From Alloascoidea africana (lineage: Eukaryota > Ascomycota > Alloascoideomycetes > Alloascoideales > Alloascoideaceae), in NCBI GenBank assembly GCA_030581615.1, contig JAKTTT010000003.1, positions 1 to 64,000 on the forward strand: a stretch of 64,000 nucleotides of DNA, in the 5' to 3' direction. Positions 40,645 to 52,771 of this stretch are shown here, one piece after another. Numbering within the stretch: the stretch's first letter is position 1; each line of letters begins with the position of its first letter. Position numbers and translations under genes: made by a program. Below the pieces are notes generated by a model. The model ran no database searches. It worked only from the letters and a program-made list of their open reading frames with translations, and was not told the DNA's origin.

Positions 40645-42286
40645 CTATAACGAACCGCTACCATTTCCACTTACAGTCCCAGTACTTACAGCAATAGATG
40701 CGCTTGCTGTTTCCAATAGATTCAAAGATTGTCCCTTTTGCAGTAGTTCTGGGTCTTGAATTATAGCAACCAGTAAATCAAAAAATTTACCAAACAGAAA
40801 AGCAATAATTATCAGGAGGAGTGTTATAATCGTAGACAATGCGCTGCTGCCACTCTTTGGCTTCTGGATCTGAGCAGTCTTTTGTTGTGGAGGTTTGGAA
40901 CAGGTGGTGGCAGCTTTTGAAGTCTCTTTCTTAACTTCTTTAGTCTTAGCAATTGAGGTCCCGGCCTTTTTCTCTTTAGTCGCATGATCTTCAATCGACA
41001 GTCCGACTTTACTGCTCACTCTAGGAGTTGAGGTTGCAGAAAAGATTTCAGTATCACCCTCGTTCTCTGCTTCTTTTGCTGCTGGAGATGACGATTTAGA
41101 GTCTGGTGTGTCTATGCGCACTTTTTTCTGCCTTACTGCTTCTTCCCCAGACTCGTTCGAATTTGAACTTGCATTTCCATTTTCCGCAACTGTCACTTTC
41201 TGTTTTTCTTTTGATTGCATTGGTGACCCAAGCGTAGCCACTTTGGAACTACTTTGAAGTTGTAGCGGGCTGTATCTGTAGATAACCCGAACTTTTTTGT
41301 TTATAATCTCGGAACATCGAGTCTGTTCTAGGTCCTTCCACATTTTGGAAACTAGCTGCTGAGCCCTTTTCAATGCCGGAGGGGGAGACGAAGTAGAGGG
41401 TTCCTCTGCTTCAGACATTTCTTTTTCATACTCCTGGTAATCGCTATTATCTTTATTGAGAGGCACGGTGAGCACTAGAAACTTATCGCGACATTTGTAG
41501 CCAGGTTCCGGTTCAGCTTTCAAACCTTGTAAAATTACTATCAAATTTGTTAGTTTTTGCCCTTTGTGCTAACTCCGATGATGATGGCGATGATGGTGAT
41601 GAGAATATGCACGTGAAGAAAAAAAACTTACCAGAAACTTGCACTTGTTCTCCTGGTTGGATGATTGAGGCATTCGGTCTTACGCAATATCTAAATGGAC
41701 CCATATTATTAGAAATGATCTTTTTTTTTGGACTGAAATAGTTCCATTGGTGGTGGTGCATACGTTCTTGGTGCTGTAGTTTTGACTTTGAAAGCATAAG
41801 GAAGAGGAGACTTATTTCTCAAGGTCAACACTTCAGTTGACAGTTGAGTAAACGGAGCTAGCTCAAAATGACTCTGTTAGGTTAAATTTTTAAAAAAGGG
41901 GGATCAGTTTATACGGAATTGCCGGATTGCAACTGCTTTTGGTGGATAAATTGGGCCCCTGAGCTTGAGTTGGTCCTATTGAGCATGAGCAGGCACTGAA
42001 GACGGGCCAAATTCAATTGTCTCTAGTAGCTTTAACCAAGAGTCAGAGATCGGTGTAGAGCACCTTCAATCCTTTTTCCTGCTCGTTTCTGATATCTGTG
42101 GATTGGGAAATGTACTCAACAGTGCTCTGATCTGTCCTTTAACAAAAACAGTTGGGCCCCCTAACTGTCATCGAAATAGAGTTAAACGCCAGCCAGGGAA
42201 CCACCAGCTGACCCGCCGAAACCAGGCAACAAGAAGCAACGTCAACACATACAAAAAAATTGTAAATAAGCTGGAATAACCTCCAT
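40645..42286 (-). CDS. SCS2: VAP homolog Scs2, ER-tethered MSP protein (4 exons)
   Basis: Minus-strand exons 42253-42286 (11 codons + 1 nt), 41764-41857, 41632-41690 and 40645-41537; 348 residues. Introns are 395, 73 and 94 nt, with donors GTATGT, GTATGC and GTAAGT; CTAAC branch motifs occur at 41876-41880 and in intron 3. Splicing gives MEVIPAYLQFF-SPFTQLSTEVLTLRNKSPLPYAFKVKTTAPR-TYCVRPN...GEQVQVS-VILQGLKAEP, the FFAT-binding MSP domain in full. A coiled coil (residues about 135-160) and a low-complexity linker precede a membrane helix (STIITLLLIIIAFLFGKFF). Unlike tail-anchored VAPs, about 40 residues follow the helix (Ser/Gly/Thr-rich). Scs2 links the ER to plasma membrane and regulates phospholipid synthesis through Opi1. 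Exon 1 is my inference; the rest is firm. Confidence 0.88.
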
Positions 42287-42498
42287 TTTTTATAATACAA
42301 TAAAGAGAGGGGTGAAAAACACGATCGAAATAAATGCAAGCAAAGTAAGTAGGAGATTGATTTTTCATCAAAGTTGGCTGGTCATATATAATGTGGGTGC
42401 ATGGGTGTTTTGCCAAGACCAAATAAAAAGGAGACTAAAATAATTAGTCCTGTTGAGTGAGACGGCGATATAAAAAAGGGAAACAGGAACAGAGAGAA
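42287..42498. promoter_or_regulatory. Divergent promoter SCS2 / EHD3
   Basis: 212 bp between the two ATGs after SCS2 is extended to its small first exon. AT-rich, with TATATA near 42386. The earlier-looking long gap here disappears once SCS2 exon 1 is recognised. Confidence 0.4.
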
Positions 42499-44049
42499 AT
42501 GACTGTTCTGCGTCCTAGAGTTCTACAGGCTCTTTCTCGGTTAGACCAATCACTAGGCAGTGCAAAGCGGGCGCCAGTGGGATTACAGCAATGGGTAAGT
42601 TGACAATCACCTGTGAGTTTTGAAAACCACAAAACTGATCTTTTTTTATGTCTGTAGCGTGCATACTCTTCAAGTTCATCATCCCTTGGCTTTGTGTCTG
42701 ATCCCAATGATGTCGTGTTTGGGTCTAATGGGAAAGTGCGTTCGATAAATCTGAACAGGCCCAAGAAGCTGAATGCACTGAGCCACAGCATGATTGAAAA
42801 GATCACCGCACAGTTGCAGATCTGGGCTAAGGAAGAGGAAGACACGGTCGTGGTGCTCAAGGGAGCCGGATCCAGGGCCCTATGCGCAGGGGGAGACGTA
42901 AAGGAGCTCGCAGAGCTGAACAAGCATGGCAAGGAGGGCCAAGATCTTTCTTCAGAATATCTTGCAAAGGAGTACACACTGGATTTTGCAACAGGGACGT
43001 TTCCCAAACCATACGTTTCTATTATGGATGGCATAACCATGGGAGGCGGGCTGGGGATTTCTCGCCATGCTCCGTTCCGCGTGGCCACTGAGAATACGAG
43101 AATCGCCATGCCCGAAACCGAGATTGGGCTGTTCCCAGATGTTGGCGCCAGCTTCTTTTTACCGCGAGTAGACGGCTCTCTGGGGGTGTATTTGGGGCTA
43201 ACTGGTAGAGATCTATTTGCAGAAGATGCTTTTATAACCGGGTTTGCTACCCATTTTGTGAAAAGTGCCAATCTGGAGGAACTAGAGTCCTGTTTGGCGA
43301 GCTTGAAGCATTCTAATGTAGATGACGTTAACTCTGCCATTGAACAATTTGCCGAGCCAATCCCAGAAGACTACAAGTTTGTGTTTTCAGACGAGGAAAG
43401 GGACCTTATCGATGCGGCCTTTTCCAAAAAGAGCGTGGAGGATATTGTGGAGACGCTAAAAAAGCATGCAGAATCTTCAGGTTCTGATGCTCAGTCTCGG
43501 CTCGCAGTTTCCACGTTAGAAACGCTCGCAAAAAGACCACCTCTGAGTCTGAAATTGGCTCTGGAATTGATGCAGAGAAACTCTGATCAGTCTCTTTTTA
43601 ATGCTCTTCAAGGAGAGTGGTACGCTGGTGACTGGTGTTTACACGGCCATGACTTTACAGAAGGAGTCGATGCAAAGCTGCTCTCGAAACCTCCTCGTGA
43701 GCCACAATGGGAACATCAGCGCTTAGCCGATGTTCCCCTGAGTACTGTTAAAAAGTACCTGCAAAAACGGCCGGACGAGGACGGGCACCAAAGGGGACCT
43801 CAAGTGCAAAATCTGTTCAATGTGGACTACGAAGAATATCCACACAACATGGGACTTCCCAGCGAGGAACAGGTCCGTCAGTTTATTACCGGCGAGGATG
43901 ACAGCGGTCGGAAATATCTTCCCACCACGGACGAGGTTTTCGAGCACTTTGGCAACAAGAAAGGGGCGCGGTGGAAGATTGGCAGCATTTTGAAGCGAAA
44001 GACTCGCCCCAACAAGCATGAGCCCGACTATATAGAATGGATATACTAA
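42499..44049 (+). CDS. EHD3: Mitochondrial 3-hydroxyisobutyryl-CoA hydrolase Ehd3 (2 exons)
   Basis: Exons 42499-42594 and 42658-44049; 495 residues. The 63-nt phase-0 intron has GTAAGT, a CTGAT branch region and TGTAG. Exon 1 encodes an arginine-rich amphipathic presequence (MTVLRPRVLQALSRLDQSLG ... QQWRAYSSSS across the junction), typical of mitochondrial import. The body is crotonase-fold: GAGSRALCAGGDVKEL, KPYVSIMDGITMGGGLGIS, and RIAMPETEIGLFPDVGASFFL. The S. cerevisiae homolog degrades valine intermediates and is also found on the mitochondrial ribosome (mS47). Length matches S. cerevisiae (500). A C-terminal extension of about 100 residues includes VPLSTVKKYLQKRPDEDGHQ and FEHFGNKKGARWKIG, as in the family. 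Confidence 0.95.
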
Positions 44050-44295
44050 AACGTAGCCCGCTAGAATGAGGAAGAAAGTATAAATAGTTTTTTTGCCAAT
44101 TTTTTGCAATCTCCCTGGCTCCTTGAAGAGGCGTGCATGCGTGGCCAGGGCTGTCCATCGTCTATTTCTCCCTTCTCAGCATCTACTCTTTTTTCACATC
44201 GCCATCCCGCATCAGTACCAAACATCAAAATTCCAAACACCAGTGCCGGTCTCAGCACGAAACTCTCGCTCGACCGCACAACACAGTAGTAAACC

Positions 44296-47200
44296 ATGTC
44301 ACTGCCCTCCCAAAATCCTGATGTCACCGGCGGGAGCTCCTCTCACTCTGATTCGGGCAGTGAACAGAGGCCACTGAGATCTTCACATAGCAAAAATCCG
44401 TTCTTGAATATTCCCACGCTCCAGACCACTTCTGGCCAGCAAGACCGTCAACAGCAACAGCAGGGAAGACAAAATATCCCTCCTCTTACGCTTGATACAG
44501 ATACCACTCGCCTCACAGTGCCGCCTAGCCCTTCTCGACTGGAACCCGAGCTCCATTCGCCAACTTCTCCTGTGGCTGGACAGAGTAGACTCACGCCAAC
44601 CTCATCCTCAGATGCCAGGGGTAGATTCAGCTTTTCGCGGTCCATGAGACGAAACACCTCGACTGTAGGCTCTCGCCCGCGGAGCAGATCCCCGTTGAAG
44701 GAATGGAAAGAGAGCATTTCACCATCTCGTGGGACAGACTCCCAGACTCAATCTCAATCTCAAAACCAACAGCCTCTGCTGATGGAGGCCGCAGCAGAGG
44801 CAAATCTGGATGCCATTAGGAGCGGACTCAGTATCGCACTGGGAGGCGAAGGACTGAGCCAATGGCTTCCGTCATCAGACGATGAGAGAAAGTCTCCTGT
44901 GCGGGAGTCTTTCAAGAACTCTTCTCTTTATCCTCGTTCGTCGTTGTCTGTCAGAGATTCTCAACAGCAGTCACAATACCAAAGGACTAAATCTAAAAGG
45001 GCCAACTCTCCAACGAGAGCTAATCTTACAGTTCCTACCATTTCGACTATAGAGCCTCCACATCTTTCAGAGGACGAAACAGACCTGGGTCAGGGCCCAG
45101 GACAACATGACAAGGCTATTCTTCTTCAGGATCTTCAATCCAAGCCGCATTTGAGTGTGGATGACCGCTTCTACATGGCCGAGGAAGGCAATTCAGCGAG
45201 CCATCTGTCACTTCAAAGCACGCTGTCTCCAGCTCATCACTTGTCAATGGCGGTTCGTCGTATATCCTCTCGAATTGTCAAGGGCACGAATGAAAACGCG
45301 GGCACGCAACAACAGCAGCTTCCTGGTCAGCTGTTACGAACAGATTCTGGACCAAGCACAAAGTCCCCACTGAGATACTCATTTGACGACCAGGATCGGG
45401 AGTCACTGGGTCCAGAACGAGATGACGAGTCGCCGGCCGCTTCTCCCCGTTTCGGAGCCCAGTCTTCGTCAGCCGCGGTCGATGAGGAACCAAGACCTTA
45501 CTACCCCAAGCCAAGTGCACAGGATGATGCCAAACCATTTGGTACTGATGCTCACGCGCAAGCACAAGCGCAAGCTCAAGCTCAAGCTCAAGCTCAAGGT
45601 GAAAATGACCATGGCGAGTTTCATCCTCTAGAGAGTGAGCAAGAGAAGCCGCCCGAGCTGCTGCCGCTTTTTGGAAAGTCTCTTACTTTTTTCGATGAGC
45701 AAAATCCTCTGAGAAACTTTGCCGCTGAAATCACTCTTCGAGTGTGGTTTGAGCCTATGGTTGTGTTTCTCATCATTCTCCACACGGTGCTACTGTCAAT
45801 TCGCCAGTGGAATCCCCCAAAATGGGGTTATTACTACAAAGGCTGGAACTGGATGGACTGGGGCATATTCTCTGTGAACATCTTCTATACACTCGAGATT
45901 TCTGCACGTATCATTGCCTATGGCCTCTGGGATGACCGGCAAATGTACGATGAGCTGGGCATTCAAAGAGTCTCGATCCGGTCAAAGTTTATGAAACGTC
46001 AGGATACACGCAAAATTGAGTATCAATACGAGAAGCCTGTCAGTTACACTTTCCATTACTCGGGCAAGAATGGATCGGAACCGCCGAACAAGAAAAAACA
46101 GCGCGCGTTTCTCAGGAGTAGTTGGAACAGAGTAGACTTTATCTCAGTCGTGTGTTACTGGATCTCGGCCCTTCTTGCCGTGACAGGTTACGACAAGAAG
46201 CATCATCTTTTCCTTTTCAGAGCTCTTGGGTGTCTTCGTATTCTGAGACTTACCAATATCACCAAGGGTACTGTTGCTATTTTAAACAGTCTCAAAGTCG
46301 CTGCCCCACAACTAATTGATGTTGCCGTGTTTGTTTTATTCTTTTGGCTCGTCTTTGCGATCATTGGTGTTCAGAGCTTCAAGAGCTCTTTTAGAAGACA
46401 ATGTGTTTGGATAAATCCCGAGGACCCGAATGATCGATTTGTGAACTCTGAACAGTTTTGTGGTTCCTATTTGAATGCTACCACGGGCGAAAAGATGCCT
46501 TTTTTACTCGCAGATGGTACTTCTTCAAACAAGTCTAAAGGGTTTGTTTGTCCTGCAAACTCTGTTTGCCAGGTAAGTTTTTTCCGATATTCTTTCGCTC
46601 TTGGGGGTATTGTGCTAACTCTATGTAGTATGTTGAAAATCCATATGCGGGCACTTTTTCCTTTGACAATATTGTCAATTCACTAGAAGTCATCTTTATC
46701 TTTATGAGTTTAAACACTTTTTCGACTGTAATGTACAACACGATGGATTCAGATGAGATGATTGCGTGTCTTTTTTCCATTATTGGTATCATTATTCTAG
46801 GTGTTTGGATCATGAACTTGCTTATTGCTGTCATTGTCGCCTCGTTTAAAATTACAAGAGAGGAAATGGCCTCTTCGAAAAAGGAACAAAAGGAAAACCA
46901 ACCAGCACTAATGATGGGTGAAGGTGGAGCTAACAACGGTTTTGTGGGGACACCTGGGGCAGCAGACGGGGGGCCCCAGACAAAACTTAAACGTCAAAGA
47001 CACAATTTTTTGAAAAAGTTGTACGATAAAACTGCTTGGATCTGGCTTCTTGTTATCATGGCTGATCTGATTGCACAATGTATTCGAACCTCTGACATTT
47101 CAGAAGATGAGAACTCTGCTCTTTTGCTAACCTCATTTTCCCTGGCCTATGCCCTTGTTTTTGAAATCTTGTTTCGATTTGTTGGATATTTCCCCAGTTG

Positions 47201-50200
47201 GCGGACATTTTTCAAGAGCAAGAGTAATTGTTTTGACCTGGCACTAGCTATCGCAACAGCAGTTATCAACTGGCCTTCTATCAGAGATAGATTGGGATGG
47301 GCCTATTACTGGCTCACGTTTTGCCAAATTGCCCGTTTTTACCGTGTCGTTGCCGGATTCTCGTTCACCCGAAAGCTCTGGCTCAAAGTTATTGGTAATG
47401 TCAAGTCTATTGCGAATCTGTCGCTTTTCTACATTCTCATTACGTTTTTGTGTACGATCATAGCGGCTACATTTTTCGAAGGCCATGTTCCATTGGAAGA
47501 TGCATCGGAAAAATTCATCTCTTTTGTAACGCTGCCCAATTCTTTCCTTGGAATGTATCAAATCTCTACAACTGAAAACTGGACAGATGTTTTGCTCTTT
47601 ATGCAAGAGTATGCCATTTCTCCTCAGGCCCGAATATTTGGGTCTGTTTTGATTATCGTTTGGTTCATTCTCTCACAGAACGTTGTTTTGAATATTTTCA
47701 TTGCTGTGATTGCGGAGAATTTAGAAGCAACGGAAAAGGAGAAGAAGAGACAACAGGTGAAACAGTTTATGATAAGTTTCAGCAAGAAACTGAAAGCAAT
47801 TCCTAACGAATCTGCGATTGCAAGGTTTAAACGAAGACTTTTCAAAAGAAACGTTTCTGGGAACAGCCATCAACAGGCAGCAGTCAATCTTTTACTACAT
47901 GGAGTTGCTGTAGAGGAGTTTTTAAAAGATGAGGAACACAATCCCAGTAGATCTCATCCAGAAGATGAGGAGAGAAAGAGGAAGAGGAAGCGAAAGACGT
48001 ATTTTGCTGCGAGAGGTTTCCATGATAACAACAGTGATAATGACATGGATGATCCAAATGGCGAAGACCTCCGTGCAATGACATCTTCCTGGAAACGATT
48101 TTTCTGGCCTGAGTACTGGAAGAGCTATAACATGCTTTCAGTCGTCAATAAAGAGAACCCTTTTTACAAGAAGAAGTCAAACCTTGCGGCCCGAACCTTC
48201 ATCAATCCATCAACACTGGTGAAGGACGTTGTACAAGAGAATGCAAAGTTCACAGCAGACCGAAACCGCTATCTCAAGGAGAATCCCGATTTCAACGTTG
48301 TTCTTTGGCTTTTCCCACCACGACATCCTCTGCGAAGACTATGCCAGAAAATAGTTGGTCCCAGTACTGGTGATAATAGGAAAGATGGTGTCTACCCCAA
48401 CAGACGCATCAGAGAGGCCTTTTCACTAATCATGTTTTTCGCAACGGTGGCATTGGTCTCCATTGCCTGTTACACAACGCCGCTTTACCGTACTGAAAAC
48501 GGCATGAACGTTGGTATTTTCAACTGGACAGTATACACAGATATTGCATTTGTTGTGCTTTTCTCACTGGAATTTCTGATCAAGGTGATTGCGGATGGAT
48601 TCATGTTTACGCCTAATGCCTACATCCGGTCTTCTTGGAATTTTTTCGATCTGATCGTTCTCGTAACGCTTTGGATTAACCTGATTGCACTGCTCAAGGG
48701 AGATGGTGAATTGGCCAGGGCCGTTCGTGGATTCAAAGCACTCCGTGCACTCCGTATTCTCACCATCAGCGAGCGTGCACAGGACACTTTCCACAATGTT
48801 ATGGTTGCGGGTGTGGGGAAAATTATCGGTGCAGCAATTTTAGCATTATGTCTGCTCTTCCCCTTTTCGATCTGGGGGTTAAACATCTTTAACGGCAGGC
48901 TTGGTTCGTGCACTGATGGGGAGCTGGGTGCAGGCGAATGTATCAATGAATTTGCAAGCGCTGTTTTCAACTGGGATGTCCAATCACCACGAGTTTTTGC
49001 CAACAGCTATTTTGATTTTGACAAGTTTTCGCATGCTTTTCTCGTTCTTTTCGAATTAACTTCACTGGAAGGCTGGACAGACGTGTTGGAGACTGCATTA
49101 AGCAGCACTGGGGTGAATACAGCACCGGAGGCATTTGCGACCCCAGTTAATGGCATTTTTGTGATTTTGTTTAACTTTGTCTCGACAATTTTCATCCTTA
49201 CTTTGTTCATCTCAGTTATTATCAACAATTACTCCAAGACTACAGGATCCGCATATTTGACAGATGAGCAACAAGCGTGGTACGAGGTTGAAAAAGTACT
49301 TAAACTCGTAAAACCATACAAGGGTCGAAACGTGAGAGAAATGAACGTTTTGACATCTTTCTGTTACAAAACAACCATTTTGAAAAACCGCCATTGGAAC
49401 AGGTTTCTTAATGCGGTTTTGGGCATCCATGTCATATCACTAATTCTCGAAATGTATCCGGATCATAAACAAATCAGTTTGGCGAGATATATAGTGTACA
49501 TTTTCACCACTTTTACATTGTTGGTGAACCTTGGTATGAAGATTATTGCACTTGGGATTTTGAGATTTTTCGCAAACAAGAGAAATGTAATTGAGACTGT
49601 GCTTGTTAGTGGAGCATTTTCCACCTCATTTCTCTCTTTTTTCATATCTCGTGATAATTACTATGCAAATGTGAACAAGTTGTTTCTGGTCGGGATATTG
49701 TTTTTGGTTGTATTCCGCAGTGATAAGTTGGATAGACTGATGAAAACGGCAGCAGCAAGTTTGCCCTCGATTGTTTCGCTGTTGTTTACCTGGGCGGTTC
49801 TCTTTCTGGTGTATGCAATTGCAACAAATCAAATCTTTGGTCTTACGAAAGTTGGTCCCAATGGTTCTGGGAACCTGAATTTTCGAACCGTTCCAAAATC
49901 ACTGATTGCACTTTTCAAACTGAGTTTTGGTGAAGGTTGGAACGCAGTGATGCACGATTACATTATCCAACCTCCTGATTGTATTTATTCAAACAGCATT
50001 GACTCTACGGATTGTGGTAGCAAACCATGGGCGTATTCACTTTTCATCTCTTGGAACATTATCAGTATGTACATTTTCCTCAGTATGTTTGTTTCTTTGA
50101 TAACGGAAAGTTTCCGATATGTGTACCAGAATTCGGGTCCCAGATCCAGTCTTACTTATTCTGAGATTCGCAAGTTTAAACGAGAATGGCAAAAATACGA

Positions 50201-51290
50201 TACGAGCGGGACCGGATACATTGATCCGGAAGACTTGCCCAAAGTGTTACGTGGGATTGATGGAGTGCTTTCATTCAAGATTTACGATGGTCTTTTATCG
50301 GTTAAAGAATTGGAGAAGAGGTGGTTCATGAGGCGGTCAGAACAAGATCCGTACGATATTGTGCCGAGCCACGAGGCGATAAAAGAGGTGTTGAGCTCTG
50401 TGGATGTGGACGCTGTTAAACGGCAACGGGCGGTCTACGAACGGTTTATCGAGGAGGCCCATTTCAAGATGGAACTCGGTGGAGAAGTTGGCAAGGGTAT
50501 TGCATTTAGCACAGTGCTGCTCCAAATTCCACTTTACACAATGTTTGACGAGTCAAACTGTCTCAAATTGGAGGATTTCTTGGAGCGTCATTTGCTTACA
50601 CAAAAGGTCAAGAAGCGGATTCAAGAACAGAAATTGTTCAATGCGGTAAGGACAATTGCATGTCGGTTCAAGTATTTACACAATCAAAACATCAACGATG
50701 ACATTATCGAGAGTTACTATGCTGCACCCACGAAGCCTCTTTTCAGTCTTCATACGGATGGTTATAATCCTTCGATCTACGTTTCGGATTATAATCAGGA
50801 TTCACAAGCAGAATCTCCTCTAAAGTATCGCCGGTCTCAGGCCCGGGCTCAATCCCAATCACAGCCTGGAAGAGTTGACAGTATTCTGAGACATGAAGAG
50901 TTACGAATAGCGCCTGTCCCCGTTGATTCAACAACGCCCATGACGCCGCTCATGTCAGCTACAGGATCCGATCATCGATGGGCAGAGACGCGGTATCAGC
51001 CCTCGGTAGGCAGTCGAAGAGGCAGCATTGGCGATGCTGGACCTTCTTCTTCTGCTGGTCCCCAACGGAGCTTCACCAGTGCTTCTGAATCGGACACAGA
51101 CCCACTCTCACAAACGGATCTGACACGATATCTTGCATCCCACAGTATAAGTGATGGGGATGGAGACGGAGACGAATTGGAATCGTTAAGTGAGAGATTT
51201 GATCGGTCATGGGGGGAAGTTATGCGATGGGTGAATCCTGATTTGGGGAGTGATACGAATCTGAACCGACCAAGACAGGAGGAACGATGA
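44296..51290 (+). CDS. CCH1: Voltage-gated calcium channel subunit Cch1 (2 exons)
   Basis: Exons 44296-46572 and 46629-51290; 2312 residues. The 56-nt phase-0 intron has GTAAGT, GCTAAC and TGTAG. Order: a 450-residue disordered, Ser-rich N-terminus with QA repeats near 45555-45598, then four six-helix repeats. S4-like segments include FRALGCLRILRL (I) and RAVRGFKALRALRILTIS (III); repeat IV is poor in Arg. Selectivity-filter positions are N788 (MSLNTF), E1075 (TENWTD), E1573 (LEGWTD) and E1861 (GEGWNA), so N-E-E-E. A C-terminal EF-hand-like loop follows (YDTSGTGYIDPEDL, near residue 1950) and a Ser-rich tail. Cch1 with Mid1 imports Ca2+ across the plasma membrane during pheromone and ER stress. 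Longer than S. cerevisiae Cch1 (2039), mostly at the N-terminus. Confidence 0.96.
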
Positions 51291-51765
51291 AGTTGAGATG
51301 TAGAAATAGGACCTGAGAAACTGCATTTTTGCATTGTTTTAAAATCATGGCATTAATAAACGATTGCTTGTTTTTTTGTTTTTATTTTTATATTTTTGGT
51401 TACATAGATAGAAATCATCGCATGAATGAATCATTAATACTAATAATACCAAGTCAAGTTTCTTTTCCACAACCCAAGAATGCTAAATGTAGACATGTTT
51501 TTTCTGTAATTTTTTGATGTAATTATTATTTTATGTTTTGAGTTAGATACTACACAGATGTCATGAAATGGAAAAAAAAAAAATGGTATACGACATCAAA
51601 CATTGCAATAGAAAAAAAGAGAGAGAGAGAGAGAGAAAAAAAAACAACCCCATAGTAAATTCGCTTTTTGGATTGTTCTCCCAATCAGACGAAAAAACCT
51701 ATTCTACACATTTCCATTTCCATTCGCATTTCAATTTCCAAATTTCCCATTTTTCAACTTGGATT
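51291..51765. other. Intergenic, CCH1 and SPO12-like 3' ends
   Basis: 475 bp between convergent genes. It contains a GA repeat near 51617-51637 and A/T runs. No gene seen. Confidence 0.5.
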
Positions 51766-52401
51766 TTAAACACCAAACTCTCTATTCTCTTTATCTCTGT
51801 TCAAATCAACAGTACGGTCTTCACGGGGGGTCCATCTATTATTTGAATCCTTTGGGGTTGTACTATTATTATTGTTCATTTGCATTTTCATTTTCATCTT
51901 CATGTTTAAAGATGTTGGTTTAATCCTGTGAAAAAAAATGTGTGAGTATATATACATATAGGTCGTTCGGATGGATCGATCCATTGCACAGGAAACTAAG
52001 AAAGTACTTACTTTGCAAAAAGGAGCTTGTTTCTATGTGCATTGAGTTTTTGCGTACATGGTGACAGCATACTATCTGTTGGAGAAGAGAGATTTCTACA
52101 TGGCTTGTTAGACTCCAGTTCAACACCACAAAAAGAGAAAAATAAGGGTGAATTTGGTTCGGTTTACTTACCTCACTGCTGGATTCATAAACATCTTTCT
52201 GTGAAGGTTCTCGCGGTTACTGAACGGTCCAGATGGAGCTTGTCCGTGTCCTCCTTGTGTTTGCACTTGACTCCTCTGTTCCCGAGTCTGGGCTGGTTGT
52301 CCTGTTCCTTGGTGTAAAGGTTGGACACTGTCAGCTGTATTTGGAGAATTCGTTCTTGACATTTGGGACTCTGATTGAAACCTCGTGGTACTAATAGACA
52401 T
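51766..52401 (-). CDS. SPO12: SPO12-like mitotic-exit regulator (3 exons)
   Basis: Minus-strand exons 52172-52401, 52012-52095 and 51766-51925; 157 residues. Both introns have GTAAGT donors (76 and 86 nt). Splicing assembles SPTDSMLSPCTQKLNAHRNK plus KIKPTSLNMKM, the Spo12/Bns1 core (S/TPTDxxLSPxxxKL...K), which no single open frame shows. The N-terminus is Gln/Ser-rich (MSISTTRFQSESQMSRTNSP). A run of Met-Lys repeats, Asn-rich tract and acidic end follow the core. In S. cerevisiae Spo12 (173 aa) belongs to the FEAR network that frees Cdc14 from the nucleolus in early anaphase. The core motif makes the family assignment good; Spo12 versus Bns1 is unresolved. Converges with CCH1. Confidence 0.85.
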
Positions 52402-52771
52402 TTGCAGTTTTTTCTTGGTGTTTATAGGATACTAACTGGTTGGACCAGATAACAGGAATATATAAACGGTGGTGAAGAGAAGAGAAGAGAAGAGGAAGAT
52501 TAAAGGGAGAAGAAACAAGTAATGGAGCAAGTCCATTTTCATCTCTTTCCTGTTTTGGTTTGTGTACTTGTTGCCTATTTAGGCAGATACAACACGTGCT
52601 TATTTTTTCTACAAAAGTGAAATGAATGTCGCTAACAGTCATAATAAGCACTTTGAGACATAATAGTAATAACAATAATAATAATAGTGATGATGATGAT
52701 GATGACAATGATACTTTATATCCTAGGGTCTAACTAGCCAAAACGAACGGTCCACTTATACCGCTGTCGCT
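52402..52771. other. Intergenic, SPO12-like promoter
   Basis: 370 bp with GAAGA repeats near 52475-52500 and TAATAA/GATGAT microsatellite near 52667-52705. It holds the SPO12-like promoter and the 3' end of the ECM3-like gene. Confidence 0.5.
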
